Part shown: piece by piece, positions 15,621 through 27,711 of the stretch
Layout: each line of letters opens with the position of its first letter
Position numbering within the stretch: the stretch's first letter is position 1
DNA from: Distichodus sexfasciatus
Taxonomy: Eukaryota; Chordata; Actinopteri; Characiformes; Distichodontidae
NCBI GenBank assembly: GCA_032718565.1
Contig: JAVGVS010000008.1
Location: forward strand, 806,001-870,000
Reading direction: 5' to 3'
Length of the DNA: 64,000 nucleotides
Notes under the pieces: generated by a model
Databases searched by the model: none
What the model was told of the DNA's origin: nothing
What the model saw: only the letters and a program-made list of their open reading frames with translations
Translations under genes and position numbers: made by a program

Positions 15621-15872
15621 CTCAGTTGGTGGTGTAACGGTAGCGTGTTTGCCCTGTGAGCAGAAGGTTGCAGGTTTGAATCCAGGGCTGGTAAAGTTAC
15701 CACTGAGGTACTCATGAGCAAGGTACCGTCCCCAAGCGCCACTCCCCGGGTGCTTGTTAGCTGCCCACTTCTCCTTCACGGAGGGGTCAAATGCAGAGGT
15801 CACATTTGGTTGTGGTGCACTGTGTGCTGTGCTGTGGTGTGTTCACAATGACAAATAATCACTCACTTTCAT
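15621..15872 (+). mobile_element. SINE family A, copy 1
   Basis: The head resembles a tRNA with an A-box-like GGTGTAACGGTAGCG and a B box (GGTTTGAATCC); the body contains GAGCAAGGTACCGTCCCCA and the tail ends AATCACTCACTTTC. The same body occurs at 21.7, 27.5, 29.0, 45.1 and 50.3 kb. Confidence 0.85.
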
Positions 15873-17408
15873 TATAAAAAAAATTATATTTTCTATTACT
15901 GCAAATAGTGTAGTTGGATTACACTGCATATGTTCATCCCATGTATAGCTCAGTATTGACTATGGACAAATTAGCAGGTCATTGCAAAGTGTTTTGGCTC
16001 AGTAACATCTGTCCCAGCAGGAAGAAATTAGCCCAAAGCCAGTAAAAATGGAGAGGACTTGTTTTCTGCTGGAATTTTGACAGGGCTTTCTGGCAGAAAC
16101 TCAAGAGAGTCCAAAGAAGGTTCACTCAGTTGCACAGGTGTGTGTGTGTGTATGCGTGAGAGAGCAAGGAAGCGAGGGAGTTGACTTCTTCCGATCCTCT
16201 GTTAGCATGGTTGCATCTCAGACACTTTGGTAAAATAGTTCATGAAGTGTAAATGGTGGAATATCAGTGCAACAACTGTGTGATGCCGCATCAAACCTGA
16301 TCTGACTAAAGGTCTGTTTACATGTACGTATCTAGATTTTTTTCTATAAACACATATTTTTATACATTTCTTTTTTAAAATTGCATTTAAACTCAAATGT
16401 TTACCACTTGTCTGCATCACGTTTTTTTCTGTCAGGGAACGGCAGACGGCACGCCCAGCGCACATGCTCAGTAGAACTAAACACGGCATCGTTTTAAGAA
16501 AACTGCATTTTACATGGATCCACAGAATCCAGTGTTTTAAAAATTCTTCACTTTGGAGGGCGTTTAAAAAACATCTGTTTGAGGTGGCTAAAACTCTGTT
16601 TACATGTAAACAAAAGGCCCAAATGTATTTCAAAATGTGTTTATAAAAATATCTACATACGTGTAAACAGGGCCGTAATTCTTACTTTTACTCTAACATT
16701 CAACATATTTTGGCTTAACAGAACTGGGTGTTGGAACATAGTGTCAGAACCAGAAAGAATTAGTTTCAACCTGCAACATTAGAGTCTTTTAACCAAGTGC
16801 AATTTTACAAAAAGTTCCTGTTTAAACCCAGTAGTCGGTGCCCCTCCACCTGCCCGAGCGGGAGACTCTAATGGGCCACCCTGCAACCACAGGAGAGCAT
16901 CAGCCGGTGTTGTTGTTGGGTAATGGGTTCAGTCAGCGAGGGAAGAAGTGGGCTAAATGGTCTGAACACACTAGACTGGTCACAGTTCACAGAATCTCTA
17001 TTGGGCGATATATGGCCAAGCTGGAGCAGATGGAGCTGCTGCTGCTGCTTCTTGTGGGATTGCGTTTAGATCTGTGGTATTGTCTCTGCAAAACTCGTCT
17101 GTTATTGTTGAAGTGTGTTGCTGTTTTAATGTTACACTATTTAAGGTTTATCTAAAAAGTGTATTTAACTGTTGCTTGTCATTTTTACCAAATTCAGGCG
17201 CATATGTAACTGTCGAATGGGTTAGTAGTGTCTTATTCTGTCAATATAATCACTGAGAAACAGAAGCAGAAATAAATAAGAGAAGAAATGTTGGCTTTGT
17301 TAGACATCTTGAATTTGCATCATTCTTGGGGCAGTAAAAAGAGCAGTAGGAAGAATGAAGGTGGGTGGACGATGGAATAAAATGTTCTACTTGAAAAGGA
17401 ACTGCACA

Positions 17409-17454
<46 letters not shown>

Positions 17455-18204
17455 CAGAACCCAAAGGTAAAGTAGAGGACAGTGTGTGACCGATGATCTG
17501 CCAGAACTCTACCTGCAGATCTCATCTCATGCTTGGTATGAAAACTGGAGCATCTCTCTTTCTTTTAGACACACACAAATACCGTTATCTCTCTCATCCA
17601 CTGGCAAAATTTGAGTTGTTTTTGTCTTTATTTGACACGAATAAATTAGTTCAAAGAACTTATTTTTTGAGCATGATTTGTGGAATTCCAAATGAAGCAC
17701 TTGAGTGTGGCACAGGGAAATGTGTACTTACTGAAGTGCATATTGTCTCAATTGCACATTGTAAACACCACAGAAACATTTTGGGTGCAGGCGGAGATAT
17801 TAAACTCCACTCCAGTCTTCAACAAGTTCTGCTGAACTGATTCCCACAACAGCATTTAGCTGATCTTCCACGTGCCCCTCTTTCATTGTCGTTATTAGTT
17901 TTCCATATATATTGGGATTCAGTTGAAGTCGAACCTCTTCTAGTTGCTGAAGTCCATTTATGATTTTAATTCTGTGCATTTAGCACAAACAGATTGTGTT
18001 GATCAAGTACAACATTCTCAAAACTCCAAACGGGAAAGTGTAGCAGAGTGATTGTCCAGGTCCTTCATGGACAATGTGATTACAGGATAAATAGTGTATA
18101 ATATTATATTACATTATAAAACACAGTACTTACAACACATTACACAGTTTTTATACAAGTAGAATTCTCATTGCCCAGGTCAATGTACAATATGGTCTTC
18201 AGCA
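15873..18204. repeat. Intergenic with long GT microsatellite; 3' side of scx
   Basis: A (GT)n tract of about 40 bases occupies 17413-17452. No coding exon was supported. On the minus strand the interval below 18205 should hold the scx 3' untranslated region; AATAAA candidates on that strand include 17627-17632, which would give a 3' UTR of nearly 600 bases. Confidence 0.45.
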
Positions 18205-18243
18205 TTAACTCCTTATAGCTGTTTTTCTTTCTCTGTCTTTGTT
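18205..18243 (-). CDS. scx: scx exon 2 (last 12 codons)
   Basis: After an acceptor (ctttttcag on the minus strand, ending at 18244) the frame reads NKDRERKTAIRS and TAA, the characteristic scleraxis tail. Exon 1 ends in phase 0 and this exon starts in phase 0. The intron is about 1.95 kb, and the exon is far too short for ORF-based detection. Confidence 0.93.
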   Translation of the reverse strand, partial: NKDRERKTAIRS

Positions 18244-20755
18244 CTGAAAAAGATAAATAAGACAATTCTACATCATAAGTGTGCATTGAAATTACACTCT
18301 AGTAACATTCTAGTTTAGGTTAAGCATTAGATTTAAAACCTCTTGCTAATAAACACTAAAGCTCAGAGCTCAATGTCAACCTTTCTGACTCTTTCTGAGA
18401 TTTGAGGAGTAATTAGGGATTTATCTGAAGGCGGGGGCGTCTTAGGAACCCAATCTCCTTGAGCTGGAGGGTGTCTGGCCATAGCGCCGCTGTGGGGGCA
18501 ACGTGCCTCAACTTTTCCACTTTTTCTCATGTGTAGTGGGTCTCAGCTGGCATGCATTAATCCTGTTCACACCACTGGGTGACTCCAGGTTAGTGTCATC
18601 AACACACTAAGGCCATGGTTTGTTTATGTTGGGGAACCCATGTGCTTGTTTACACATGTGCTTGTGACTATATGTTGAAGGAATGGTGGTTTGTTATAAA
18701 CTGGCGTGGCTTTATTCATAGCGGAAGCAATATATCTTTTATATTTGGGAACTAATAGCAATTAATTAAAGCAAGAAATGTAATTATTTTTATTCATGTT
18801 TGAAATACAATATAAAGTGAGGTGGAAAGACTTATAGATGGAGAAAAGAAGACCTTGGACCATTTATAAACTAATGGGCTGTGGAGTATCTTTTATCAAA
18901 GTATTTCACATCTCTAACTTAGTTCATATGGATACGAATGATCATTGGACAGTGGGCTGTTTGGGGAAATGAATCTTGCTTTTTTTTATTTTTATTTGTT
19001 TTGATAGATAAAATATAATTATTAAATAAAATCATACTTAATACAAAGCCAAATTGTTCTTAGCTGGTAAACAGCCTGTTGTCATTAAACGTTTACGGTT
19101 TATTGTTATGTTGTATTTCTCAGTAAAATACAAGAATATGTCATTGAATTTATTGTTACACTCTTAAATTTCCGGCTTGTTTCTATATGTTTGAAATACA
19201 CTTATGCCTTTTTATAGGTACTCATGACACTACTACTGCTGAGTTCTGCTGTCAAACTTCCATGGGAAGAATGATGATTTAGGAGCTCCACCAGATTGCT
19301 TGGTAGCTTATTCATTAGCATATGCAGTGGCCTACACTGATCTCAGATCAGCACTCTTGCTATAAGATCGATACATGCAAGCCCAGATGTTTCTAGAACA
19401 CAACAGCCATGTGGGACGCACAGTAATTTATCTACAGCCTGCTGTGTGCTGATGTCATTTCACACATTCTCCATCATATTTCTCACTTTCAGTGGCTGTC
19501 AGACTCGTTATGTTACACAGGAAATACAATGTTATGAAGGCTTTTGAGGACAAATCAGTCTTGTGCTCTTCACATGGGTTGACAAATTTCAGTTATGTAG
19601 AAGCTGACTTTTGCCAAGTCTCGGTGTCTGAATTAGCCGTGTTTATTGGTCGACATAAAAAATGATGTAAATGTCAGCTCAAATGACCGTCCATAAATAC
19701 AAGCTACAAAATGTTAATTGAAAATTCCAACCAGGTTATGGTGGAAATTCAAAATCGGCAGATGGAAGGAAGTCAAAATTTTTGTTCCGTCCTACCAGTT
19801 CCACAAATTAACCTGGAATTGGTGACTGAAGCTGAGCCATTTTTGTTCAGTAAGTAATTGAGAACCTGCACCGTGATTTATATTGGAATTGAAGTTGTTG
19901 AAAGCACAGACACAATTTATGACTGGGGCATGAAAAATGGGTTTTGAGAAAATATAGTGTTAACACATTTTCATTGTTGAATAATTCCTCAAACATTCTT
20001 TATTATAACAGTATTTGAAACAGAAGCACTTGCAGATTGAGGAGTCAGAGGTTCTCCTTTTCAGCTTCTTTAATGTTGAGCACTATTGTCTGTGCTCTCA
20101 AAATGATTTAAGAAGAGCAGCCAGACACATTATTCAAAATGTCATGGTTAAATTAATTTTTCACAATCGACACGTATTGTCTCTGACTCACCAGTCGTCT
20201 TTGGTTACTGAGGCAGAAGGTGCAGATTTGTCTGGGCTGGGAGTTTTCTGAGTCTGGGCTCGGGGTGACAGGCTTGTGGAGGTTGTGGAGGTGGTTGTGT
20301 AGCGCTCCGGGGTTTCTGTGGCATGGTTGTCCATCTCCACAAGCTTCGCCCACTAACAGCACATTTTCCAGGTGAGAGATGTAGCTGGAGGCCAGACGCA
20401 GTGTCTCAATCTTCGACAGCTTGCGGTCAGCTGGTTCTGTGGGAATGAGCGTCCTCAGCGCGGTGAAGGCCACGTTGACGCTATTGGTACGATCCCGCTC
20501 TCGGGCGTTCGCCGCGTTGCGCTGCCGCGTCTCAACGACAGGCAAGCAAAGTTCTGCGGATGTAGCTGTTGGTCGACAGACGTACTTCCGTTTGCGAGAG
20601 CTCCCTTTGACGGTGGCATAGCTGGGAGAGGATGGATGGAAGGACTTGTCGTCGGATCCTGAGCTTTCGCTGCCGTTCTCTTCGTCCTCAGAGAACATAG
20701 TTATGTCAGAGTAGAGAAAGCGAGCAGGTGATGGACGCACCATGGCAAAGGACAT
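18205..20755 (-). CDS. scx: Scleraxis bHLH transcription factor
   Basis: Two exons on the minus strand, 20192-20755 and 18205-18243, encode 200 residues, against about 201 in mammals. The protein opens MSFAMVRPSP, has an acidic Ser-rich block (SEDEENGSESSGSD) at residues 22-35, then the basic helix-loop-helix at about 77-133 with basic region RQRNAANARERDRT. After it come GEACGDGQPCH and the conserved tail QICTFCLSNQRRL, finished by exon 2. RTNSVN, ADRKLSK and the KTAIRS end separate scleraxis from its sister paraxis (Tcf15). Family knowledge: it binds E-boxes as a heterodimer with E proteins in the nucleus and drives tendon and ligament progenitor programmes. The Met at 20755 was chosen over an in-frame upstream Met at 20821 because it matches the family start. 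Whether this is scxa or scxb was not decided. Confidence 0.95.
18244..20191 (-). other. scx: scx intron
   Basis: This 1.95-kb intron is free of recognised mobile elements apart from a short fish-repeat phrase near 19340-19370 (a GATCTCAGATCAGCACTC block). A GC-richer block at 18.42-18.56 kb stands out from the AT-rich background and could be a regulatory element, but no motif proves it. Confidence 0.5.
20192..20755 (-). CDS. scx: scx exon 1 (codons 1-188)
   Basis: This exon holds nearly the whole protein, including all of the bHLH domain. It ends after a Leu codon at a good donor (CTG then gtgagt on the minus strand, at 20191-20186). The open frame runs 12 codons into the intron to a stop, so a reader taking the ORF as the gene would get a wrong C-terminus. 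Confidence 0.93.
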
Positions 20756-21250
20756 CCTCAACTGCACAGACAGCTTTCCAGTTCCTTGTGTCCACCCGCG
20801 GTCACTTTCTCCACCGTCCACAAGGCTATACAGGTCCTCTCTGGGGTTATCTCTGGTCTATCTCTGGTCCTTATCTCACACTGTGACACAGGACCAAGAC
20901 TTTCAGAAAGGTTTCAGAAGTCTTTTTCTGAATATAAACTAAAACAAACGTTGCTTGCTCACCAGTGCACAATGCAGGCATAAGCGGGTGGTCCCACTGT
21001 CAGTTTGGGTGCGATAATCCAGCTGGGAGTCTTAAACCAGTCTTGAGACGGCAGTCTTAGTCATAACAATTTGTCCTTTCCAGTCTCATATTGCTGTCTC
21101 TTCTGCTTCTTCCCTTAAAAGCACCAGCAGGCCAGGCATCAGGCAGAGCGGGTGAGTAAGTAAATGAGTGTACAGAGTGAGTTCCACCAGCTCTCATCCC
21201 CTCAACAGTTCCACGTGTTATTACGACTGAGTGTTTCCTTATGCCTTGGC

Positions 21251-21256
21251 TTTATA
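21251..21256 (-). promoter_or_regulatory. scx: Candidate TATA box of scx
   Basis: On the minus strand CTATAAAGCC lies about 495 bases upstream of the scx start codon. A CACGTG E-box is at 21212-21217, close to where transcription would begin. This would give a 5' UTR of roughly 470 bases. The call rests on motif and position only. Confidence 0.4.
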
Positions 21257-21704
21257 GCGTGTGTGAGTGTGTGTGTGAGGGGGAGTGGCTGGGGAATACT
21301 CCCCCTCTCCCCCACTGTAAATGCGAAATCTGTGGATCTGGTTAAAATAGTGACTGGAGAAAGCAAGGCAACTTACTTGCTTAAATACACCACCAGTCAC
21401 AAATTTTTGCACACCACAGATTTTTACCGCTTTTCCATTTATTTCATAAGCTGCAGATTCTTGATTCCTGCTAAGCAATGGAAAGTTGTGGGGAAAACAA
21501 ATATATCAAACAGCTACCAAATAAAAATGTATAACATGGAAAAGAGTTAAATTCAAAGCATATAACATGGATATCTGACATCCTGTCCACAGGTCATGTG
21601 GTGATGGCATGGTCTAATTAAATGTGGTTCGTTAAAAATGTAAAGTTGAAAATCGGCACAAATTGAGAGGAATTTTGAATAAGAAAGACTACCATACCAT
21701 CCTG

Positions 21705-21940
21705 GGGGCAGTTGATGGCGTAACGGTTAGTGTTTACCCTGTGATCGGAAGGTCGCCGGTTCGAATCCCAGGACCGGTAAAGGTATCACTGGGGTACTCA
21801 TGAGCAAGGTACTGTCCCCAAGCACTGCTCCCTGGGTGCTGCCCATGTTAGCTGCCCACTGATCCTTCTTGGGTGGGTCAAATGCAGAGGTCACATTTCA
21901 TTGTGGTGTGTTCACAATGTCTAATGATCACTCACATTCA
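21705..21940 (+). mobile_element. SINE family A, copy 2
   Basis: Same family as the copy at 15.6 kb. This copy has an intact polymerase III B box (GGTTCGAATCC at 21758-21768) and the same tail (gtgttcacaatg, then ctaatgatcactcac). Confidence 0.85.
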
Positions 21941-23908
21941 GCTACACGCAGTTCCAACAGGTGACAGATTGATGGTCGGTCAGCCATTCTTTATGCCATG
22001 GGACAATGATCCCAAATATATGCCTTCACATTTGATAGTAAATATACTTGTGATATATAATTGTGAAACTACTCTAAATGTATTTGTAAGCAAAGTATAT
22101 TGAGTGTATCTTTAGTAAATATTAAGCGAGGAATATTAAAAAAAAAAAATATCAGAGTGCAAAAACATTCTATTTTGAATAACTATATTTCATAGGTTAT
22201 GTCAGTTTGAAAAACTATGACAATACTGCTAGAGTTGCGTTAGAGGTTTGTGAGACCAACCAGATGGCGGCGGAGTATGAATGTCACAGTAAATAATATT
22301 CCATTTTGTATGAGAATCATTTTCTAATCCCTAATACTGGCTCTTGGACATGGAGACTGGCCAGTTGCAGCGCTCGCTCTGATTAAAAGGGAAGTGCTCC
22401 AGGGCACTGGAAGGTTCCGTGAGGTGGAGCGCAGAGCTCAGTGAACCCCAACCAGCATGTGTCTTCCACAGCGACTTCAGTTACTGCCTGACATAGTGAT
22501 GAGATGATTGCAGGACCGAGTGATGACTCAGAAACAAGGGAAAAAGTTTAAAGCTGGGCTGGGAAAAACATTTTTGACAGCATTGTGGCACGAGTTCAAA
22601 AAAAGAATAATGTCTGGAACATCTTGGTTTGTGTATCTCCAGATTCATGTGTTAGTCCCTCTATAGCTGCACCAAAAATACCTGTCAATCGGACTTCTAA
22701 TTTATTTTTAAAGCTTTCCCAAATATTAATTGATTTCAGGGTTCAACTGATACGCCCTGTCGTCAGCACTTTGTCATTTTAAGCCTCTTTACTGGTTATC
22801 TGGTGGAAAAGCAGCACTGTGTGTCACAAATGATATTGAATATCTTTGAATGACACCGTTAGTAGCAGAGTCGTGCCGACAACATCTGATTGCTATTACT
22901 CCCTCTGCCTCGCCGACTTCCTCCCTTCCTCCAGTGTTAAAAACTCATCAATTCGCAGAGAATCTTTTCTCCCTCCCTTCCTTCCCTCTCTGTCTTTCTC
23001 CGCCCTGAGCGGTTGAACTCTTTTGGCACGGGTCAGTGTGCTGTCGAAATTCGGAACTAATCCTTCGCGCGGTGCCGCAGACAGCCTGACTGGCTCGTTA
23101 CGGAGTCTGCCGGACGGGTGGACAGCTAGAGCGCTGAGGGACACGACTGTCTGGCCCATGCTGGGGACGCGCCAAGCCCACAAGCACCCACTCCTGATGG
23201 GACCCAGCCTCTGCAGCTGGGCCATTTAAACCAGATTAGTGGGCTGGAGAACCAGAGAGTGTGGCTTTACATGTCACAAAAGTGGTCTAATTAGTTATGA
23301 AACACTACACCTCATTGGATGCAGAGGCAGAGGCGGACAGAATAAAGCAAAAAAAAATTAGCTTGTGTAAGGTCAGGGTTGTTTTTGGACAGCCGAGTGC
23401 AACAATAAATTTGGCAACCCGAAACTCACTGCTCTGATGCCTACTGCTAAATGCCTATCTGCGGCCTTGATTTCCACTTCCTTTTCTCTCTATTTCAGGA
23501 GCGCGAAATGAAGTCAGACCTCTTTGAAATTCCATGCTGTAATCGTCCCGTTACTCAGAAGCCAAAGAATTCAGACGGCAAGCAGGTCAGTGGGCCTGAG
23601 AAATGGAAAAAGTGAACGGTTTAGAATCTTCTGGAATCCAGTGCCCACCACGGCCTCACGAAGCTTCATAATATAATTTCATGCAAACAAAGGCACAGCT
23701 TTTAAGCCAAATGTGTAAAAATCACCCAAATATTATTTATAAAAATACCTTCTGAGTAAAGTTTAACAGGGTACCATAAAGAAAGAAATAGTAAATTATT
23801 GCATGCATTCTGCATTTAAGATACATAAGACATACATATACAGTACATTAAGGTAATTAATATATATTATTAATATACATGATCATTTACATCATGTACA
23901 TATAGTAA

Positions 23909-24176
23909 GGGGCAGCACAGTGGCGCAGTGGTTAGAGTTGCTGCCTGTGTGCTCCAGTTTCCTCCCACAGTCCAAATCATGACTGTGGTTGATTGGCAGT
24001 TCTTAATTGGTCCTGTACGGTGTGACTGAGTGTGGTTGTATTGAGTGTCTGTGCCCTGCAGTGTGTTGGTGCCCGTCCAGTATTGTTCCCTGCCTTGCTC
24101 CTGTAGTACTGGGGTAGGCTCCCGTTCCTGCGACCCCCCGATATGGATTAAGCGGTTTGGATAATGAATGGATGAA
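23909..24176 (+). mobile_element. SINE-like family B, copy 1
   Basis: It starts GGGGCAGCACAGTGGCGCAG and contains TTTCCTCCCACAGTCCAAA and, near the end, a run ending AGCGGTTTGGATAATGAATG. This is the very common tRNA-headed repeat of fish genomes; part of the B-box region is deleted in this copy. Confidence 0.85.
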
Positions 24177-25571
24177 TTTCTACACTATAAGAAATTGGCC
24201 CCACAACTTTGAGTTCTCCCAGAAAAGTCAACCTTCCCATGCCACACAAATACGACATCATCACAGCAGACATCTGGGCAGTGCACTTAAAAGCAATTAG
24301 TAATTTATCCAAATTCTGTTGCTGAATGCCTTCTGCATTTTTTAAATTGTGGCACTAAACTGGACTATAGATTCAAAATATTTTCAACACACCTTTGATT
24401 TCTACCCAAAAAGTTGGCTTTCCCATGCCACTTAAAAAAAAAAGTAATCACAGCAGACATGTGACCCATGTTCCTTTGACATTTCCTAACCCAGGCTTCG
24501 TGTGCCGTATGCAAAGGGTCTGCGTCAGGATCCCATCTTTGAAGCGCGCCTTGTAAAGCAGGCAGCTGGTGAAGGCCGCCCCACTGGAGCTTTTCAGAGC
24601 GGCCTTGTAAAGTCCACCTCAGCCCCTCTTTATGCGAGCATGGGGACCAGGCTGCTGCCCCGCCAACAACGCCTCCCTGCTAATTTAGCAGCTCTTTAAA
24701 TTCAAAGCATTCTCCTCTTTATCCAAACTCCCTTATGAGAACACCTCGTATTCCTGCACCAGGTGCCGCGGCACATTGTCACACCTGATCAGTTCAGAGG
24801 GTCTTTGTGGATATGAGAGTTCTAACCATTAGACTCTATTGTAGTTCTGAATATTTCTGGAATATTATAAATCTAGTCCAGGCATATGGAATTCTAACTC
24901 GAATTTACAGATATTTTACCTCATGCGTTCTCTTGATTCCAATATCTCAAGCATTTATTTGGGACAAGCTGTTTATTTGGTTTGCAGTCCTTATTTTGAG
25001 TTTCATGGAGGTATTCTTATGTGAGATCAGGAAGGGGAGGGGGATTAGAAATTGGACTCAGTAAGCTTCAAGAGAAAAAAAACATATTTAGTGGGATGTT
25101 TCCTCTTTAGGGCTTTGCAAGGGCCGACAGGAAATTTCAAATTTGCAGTGATTGTTTTTATTAATGGTTATTAACAGACTTGGCTGGATCCTGTTTGACT
25201 TAGCCAGAAAGTGAGAGGGCAGGGGGTCACATACACTCTCATTAATGCGTTCAGCCTCATGTTCTAAAATAATGTTAGTTAAAGATGACTGCAGTAAAAC
25301 ACCTGCCTCTAATTAATGTGTCGTGAGCCCAGCAAAGCACACAAGAATGAGTTTAAGGTGATGAGTTTTCTTCAAATATAAGGTTTTTACGTTCGCAATA
25401 TCTCCACCAGAACCTTTAATTTAAGAATCTTGCACTAAATTGTGCTTTCACACAAGGGTATGTGTCTCCATTATAATTCGCCACAAAGGATTGGTTTGGA
25501 CTGGTTGATCAGAATGGTTCAGGAACTACCTACCAGAAACCTTAACCAACCCAGGGCTGTTTATCAATACC

Positions 25572-25910
25572 CATTAATTATCCGACCTGCTTAATCCCTA
25601 TTGGAGTCGAGGAGACCGGAGCCTATCCTGAAAACTAGAGGTGCAAGGCGCCAACACGCCTCAGGACACACACACTCACACAATCACACTCTCATTCACA
25701 CTTTACAAGGCCAATATAGAGTCACCAATCAACCTGAAGTGCATGCTTTTGGAGTGTGGGAGGAAACAGGAGCAACTGGAGAAAACCCCCCCGAACACAT
25801 GGAGAGCATGCAAACTCCACACAGAATGGCCCTACGGCCGACCCAGGGATCAAACCCTGGACCTTCTCACCATGAGGCGGCAGCACTAACCACTGCGCCA
25901 CCGTGCCGCC
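25572..25910 (-). mobile_element. SINE-like family B, copy 2 (inverted)
   Basis: Reverse complement of the 23.9-kb repeat: it ends on the + strand with CACTGCGCCACCGTGCCGCC and begins with the complement of the AAGCGGTTTGGATAATGAATG-type tail. It is the longest copy in the window and includes the CACACTCACA stretch. Open frames through it are repeat-derived. Confidence 0.85.
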
Positions 25911-27500
25911 TCAATACCAAGAACATATGTTTTTTTGTTAATTTACAAGAACAAACTCACAAAAACACAAGGATGGAGAACACACCAATCGTGTCCTTGC
26001 TACGGACTCCTACAAGTGCAGCCAATTACCTCAGTCATGTTTATCGAAATGTAAAACATTTTTCAATGTTACACCTGGTGTCATTGTCCAGTAAGATTTT
26101 TTTTTCTCTCAAATAAACATTACAAAAAATTCCTTATTTGTGTTCATTATTTCAACACTGGGAACAAATGCTATAGCCTACTGCTATAATAATTAAGCTG
26201 TACCTGTGCATTCACAAGTAAGCAAAACAGACATTTTAAATCTAACCGACGCTTGTATCATATGAGGCTGACGAGGATGCAATGGGTGTATCCATGAGAT
26301 TTGGGTGGAGCAAAATCAAAGGGTAACTATCGCCCCTTAAGACTTCTGTTGTTGAGCATTAGAACTCAACACTAAGTTACTGATTCCTTAAAATGGACCT
26401 GGTTTCTGCAAAAAGTCCGTCGTGTGAAAATGCCTCAATGTTCAAAAAAGAAGTGTGAATACGTGCAGAATTAAACAAAGCTCATAATATATTTTCTTTG
26501 GTGAAGATTGCTATGTTGAAAGTTGTATGTCAGCAATAATCACCCTATAAATGCCCACAATTTCCACTGGCTGTGTAGGAGAACGGAACTGTCCTCAAAC
26601 TCTACAGCTCTACTGCTTGTGGTCATTAGTAATGTAAGCAGTAGCTAACTGGCTGCTTATATCATCCCCACAGTAAGACCTATGAGCTCATGGTTTTTGG
26701 CTGTAAGACTGCTTTACTGCAGATTAAGACCCAAAAATCACTCATCCGTTTTGGGTGTGGGTGAGTTCATGCAGAGTCTTAAAACAAATATTTGCTGGCA
26801 CCTCTCAGCACACAGTTACGTATGGAGTAGAATTACTATAGAATATAATGTGCAGTCGTGTCTGGTCTCTAGCTTTTGACTTCACGGTTGCTTTTCTTCA
26901 TGGGCTTTGGCCACCCGATTGGATCATAGTTGCCAGATCAGGAAATAATACAAAAATTCTTATTGCAAGCTATAAAATGTTTAACTGCTTCAGAAAAGGC
27001 TTATAGGGAATTTGATTTCTGAGATTTAAAAAATGAGCAAGAGATTATTGTAGCACAATTAAAACTTTGAAGTGTGTATGTGAGAGATTTGGATTGGTGC
27101 ATATACATAATATATGTTAAAGAGTTCACCGGTGAGGTAGCAGCCTGAGTGCATATGATTGTCATTAAATATAGAGGAAAAGGTTTAAGGGAGAACTGAG
27201 GAGATCCAGAAAGCATAAATCAGTCAACAGCTGGCAGAACATTTGTACTTTTAGATCCTTTTTCAAATTTATTGCTGATAGAATAACTTTAAAAGAGGGT
27301 ATTACTGCCATGCGATGCCCTCTACTGCTCCTCTAGTTAACACATCTTTTCAGTTCAGTGATGCATTAAAACTTTATAACACAATTGGCAAAAAATCTGT
27401 TATATTTAGCAGAAGATCTTAATAAAAATGTTCTTATGCATGTTTCATTTTGTAATTACAGGGAAAGTCTCCCCAGAGCATCTTGAGTGCTTTAAGTGCA

Positions 27501-27711
27501 TGATTATTAGTGAACACAGCACAGCACACAGAAATGTGACCTCTGCATTTGACCTAGCTGTGATGGAGAAGTGGGCAGCTTGGACAGTGCCCGGAGAGCA
27601 GTGCTTGGGACGATACCTTACTCATGAGTACCTCAGTGATACCATTACCGGTCCGGGATTTGAACTGGCAACCTCCCGATTATGGAGACTGTTATGCTAC
27701 TAACCGCCCCA
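27501..27711 (-). mobile_element. SINE family A, copy 3 (inverted)
   Basis: Contains the reverse complement of the family A body (TGACCTCTGCATTTGACC, then ACTCATGAGTACC) and head (TTTGAACTGGCAACC). A further decayed repeat tail (tgtaagtcactttgggtaa) follows at about 27.9-28.08 kb. Confidence 0.8.

Noticed and set aside
15621..15700. A functional tRNA gene
   Set aside because: The tRNA-like head belongs to a repeated SINE, with no intact cloverleaf and with the same body and tail in several copies.
16202..16633. 143-codon minus-strand open frame
   Set aside because: Composition is that of AT-rich non-coding DNA, with an overlapping + strand frame of similar length and no recognisable family.
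20756..20821. Longer scx N-terminus from an upstream in-frame Met
   Set aside because: The 22 extra residues do not resemble the family, and MSFAMVRPSP at 20755 matches known scleraxis starts.
23502..23585. A coding exon (possible bop1 exon) with acceptor and gtcagt donor
   Set aside because: The translation does not resemble BOP1 and no partner exons were found.
25601..26116. 171-codon open frame
   Set aside because: Most of it lies in the inverted family B repeat, with no splice or family support.
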